Notes under the pieces: model-generated
What the model was told of the DNA's origin: nothing
Seen by the model: only the letters and a program-made list of their open reading frames with translations
The model's database searches: none
DNA from: DATKMG01 sp035541995
GTDB lineage: Bacteria; Acidobacteriota; Terriglobia; Versatilivoradales; Versatilivoraceae
Length of the DNA stretch: 6,299 nt
Reading direction: 5' to 3'
Assembly (NCBI GenBank): GCA_035541995.1
Contig: DATKMG010000114.1
Location: 1 to 6,299, forward strand
Shown: one piece after another, positions 4,992-6,299 of the stretch
How the letters are laid out: each line of letters begins with the position of its first letter
Numbering within the stretch: position 1 is the stretch's first letter
Translations under genes and position numbers: made by a program

Positions 4992-6175
4992 TTGATTTCT
5001 CCTATGTTCCTATTGAAGAGTTGAACCGGTTCAGAAGCCGTGCGATGGCGGCAGGAACTATTGGCATTCTGTCGATCGTTGCCGGAGCTTTTATAAATCC
5101 TGCCCAATTTTTCCATTCTTACTTGCTGGGATACATCTTCTGGCTGGGCCTGACGGTCGGTTGCATGGCCGTTCTAATGCTTCATCACCTCTCGGGAGGG
5201 GGTTGGGGGATTGGCATTCGGCGGATATCGGAAGCAGCCACCCAGACGTTTCCTCTGTTATTCCTGTTGTTCCTTCCGCTGCTCTTCGGGCGTCGATTCT
5301 TATACGCCTGGACCCGGCCCGAAGACGTCGTTCACAGTGATTTGTTGCAGCATAAGACGGCCTATCTCAATCTGCAATTCTTCTCAGCCCGGCTTGTGAT
5401 TTACTTTGCGGTTTGGATCGTTCTCAGCCATTTTCTGAACAAGTGGTCTGCGGAACAAGACCGGAACGCGGATCCCGGAATTACCCGGAGGATGCAAACC
5501 CTGAGCGGTCCCGGGCTGGTCTTATTTGGCCTGACTGTTACCTTCGCATCAATTGACTGGGTGATGTCTCTGGACCCTGAATGGTTTTCCACGATGTTTG
5601 GGTTGGCCTTTATGGAAGGACAGGCCCTGACGGGGCTTGCATTTGTGATTGCCGTGTCTGCGTTACTGTCGCAACACCAACCGCTTTGCCGGGTGATCTC
5701 TTCCGAGCATTTCCATGACCTCGGCAAGTTGCTGCTGGCCTTTGTGATGATCTGGGCCTATCTGGCATTTTCCCAGTTTCTGATTATCTGGTCCGGAAAT
5801 CTGCCGGAAGAAATCCCCTGGTATGTTCGTCGCCTGCAAGGAGGATGGCAGTGGGTTGGATTGGTGTTAGTGCTCTTCCACTTTGCACTGCCTTTCCTTT
5901 TGCTGCTCTCCCGAGATTTGAAACGTAATGCGCGGACTCTGGCAAACGTGGCATGGGCCGTGATTCTCATGCGTCTGGTGGATCTGTTCTGGCTGACGGC
6001 TCCACAGCCGGGCACCGGCGGATTTCGGGTCCACTGGATGGATCTGGCTGCACCGGTGGGGATTGGGGGGTTGTGGCTAGCCATTTTCTTCGGACGGCTG
6101 GTGCGCCGTCCTTTACTGGCTTTGAATGACCCAGAATTCAAGGAGATCCTGGCTCACGCTGGAGAATCACATTGA
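4988..6175 (+). CDS. actF: ACIII subunit F, second NrfD-like membrane protein
   Basis: Integral membrane subunit of Alternative Complex III, homologous to ActC and usually annotated as quinol:cytochrome c oxidoreductase quinone-binding subunit 2; whether it binds quinone or carries a proton path is debated. The product is 395 residues with ten hydrophobic segments, about 20-36, 45-66, 85-103, 131-150, 174-192, 209-228, 247-268, 287-306, 316-337 and 352-370. Family-like motifs are LHHLSGGGWG (65-74), SIDWVMSLDPEWFSTMFG (188-205) and FSQFLIIWSGNLPEEIPWY (261-279), the last holding acidic residues near a membrane edge. The start ATG overlaps the actE stop as ATGA and follows GGAGGG by eight bases, so translation is probably coupled to actE. 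An in-frame extension back to 4880 is rejected, since it would lie entirely over actE. The length and ending (FKEILAHAGESH) are normal for the family. Confidence 0.95.
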   Translation: MIDFSYVPIEELNRFRSRAMAAGTIGILSIVAGAFINPAQFFHSYLLGYIFWLGLTVGCMAVLMLHHLSGGGWGIGIRRISEAATQTFPLLFLLFLPLLFGRRFLYAWTRPEDVVHSDLLQHKTAYLNLQFFSARLVIYFAVWIVLSHFLNKWSAEQDRNADPGITRRMQTLSGPGLVLFGLTVTFASIDWVMSLDPEWFSTMFGLAFMEGQALTGLAFVIAVSALLSQHQPLCRVISSEHFHDLGKLLLAFVMIWAYLAFSQFLIIWSGNLPEEIPWYVRRLQGGWQWVGLVLVLFHFALPFLLLLSRDLKRNARTLANVAWAVILMRLVDLFWLTAPQPGTGGFRVHWMDLAAPVGIGGLWLAIFFGRLVRRPLLALNDPEFKEILAHAGESH

Positions 6176-6206
6176 CAAGCGCCGTTCGCAAAAGCAAAAG
6201 GTTTCT

Positions 6207-6299
6207 ATGACCCGCCAAACCCAACATTCTCACGGTGACCAGGCCCCTGGGAAATCTCCTTTAAAGGATGCCGGTGGCAGGCATGAGAAAAGCGATGTG
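6207..6299 (+). CDS. Start of an unidentified gene downstream of actF (3' partial)
   Basis: An ATG at 6207 preceded by AAAGG (6197-6201, five bases away) opens a frame that continues to the window edge, giving 31 residues. The visible part is polar and rich in His, Gln, Gly and Lys (begins MTRQTQHSHGDQAPG and ends HEKSDV) with no signal peptide or membrane segment yet. It begins 31 bases after the actF stop on the same strand, so it is probably in the same operon. In other ACIII loci the next genes are often a small membrane protein, a cytochrome c, an SCO-type copper chaperone or cytochrome oxidase subunits; the visible residues do not allow a choice among these. Confidence 0.55.
   Translation, partial: MTRQTQHSHGDQAPGKSPLKDAGGRHEKSDV

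Noticed and set aside
6172..6207. TTGACA at 6172-6177 as a -35 promoter element before the last gene
   Set aside because: No acceptable -10 hexamer occurs 16-18 bases downstream, and the hexamer overlaps the actF stop; a single hexamer match is weak evidence.
1..6299. tRNA, rRNA, transposase genes or integration sites
   Set aside because: None seen; the repeats are not accompanied by any recombinase or transposase reading frame in the window.

Overview
The window carries most of an operon for Alternative Complex III (ACIII), a membrane quinol:cytochrome c / quinol:oxidase oxidoreductase that replaces the cytochrome bc1 complex in many bacteria. On the + strand, in the canonical order, it holds actB (5' end cut off by the window), actC, actD, actE and actF, then the first 31 codons of a further gene. 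The protein sequences are the basis for this: a molybdopterin-oxidoreductase-like domain fused to a four-cluster iron-sulfur domain (ActB), two ten-helix NrfD-like membrane proteins (ActC, ActF), a small two-helix DUF3341-type protein (ActD) and a monoheme cytochrome c lipoprotein (ActE). Nothing on the - strand looks like a gene.

The organism is probably a diderm environmental bacterium of moderate GC content. Acidobacteriota fits best by general gene style, operon order and the repeat-rich intergenic spacers, but this is an inference; Verrucomicrobiota, Planctomycetota and other ACIII-bearing phyla cannot be excluded from sequence reading alone.

Layout: 1-1940 actB C-terminal two thirds; 1941-2117 spacer with heptamer repeats and an imperfect inverted repeat; 2118-3509 actC; 3510-3727 spacer with a second, unrelated inverted repeat and a possible 48-residue small ORF whose stop overlaps the actD start (ATGA); 3728-4267 actD; 4254-4991 actE, overlapping actD by 14 bases; 4988-6175 actF, coupled to actE by an ATGA overlap; 6207-6299 start of the next gene, unidentified.

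How they work together: ActC and, in some models, ActF handle the quinone; electrons pass from the ActC quinol site through the ActB iron-sulfur chain to the c-type hemes of ActA (expected just upstream of the window) and ActE, and then to a soluble carrier or directly to a terminal oxidase, commonly encoded downstream.

The most unusual aspect is not the enzyme but the junctions. Each of the three loosely spaced junctions (B/C, C/D, D/E) contains a different inverted-repeat element. The one at D/E is a 38-bp near-perfect stem with a 15-nt loop lying inside the 5' end of actE; its right arm encodes the hydrophobic core of the ActE lipoprotein signal peptide. That looks like a repeat that was taken into coding sequence, and it is the observation most worth following up.
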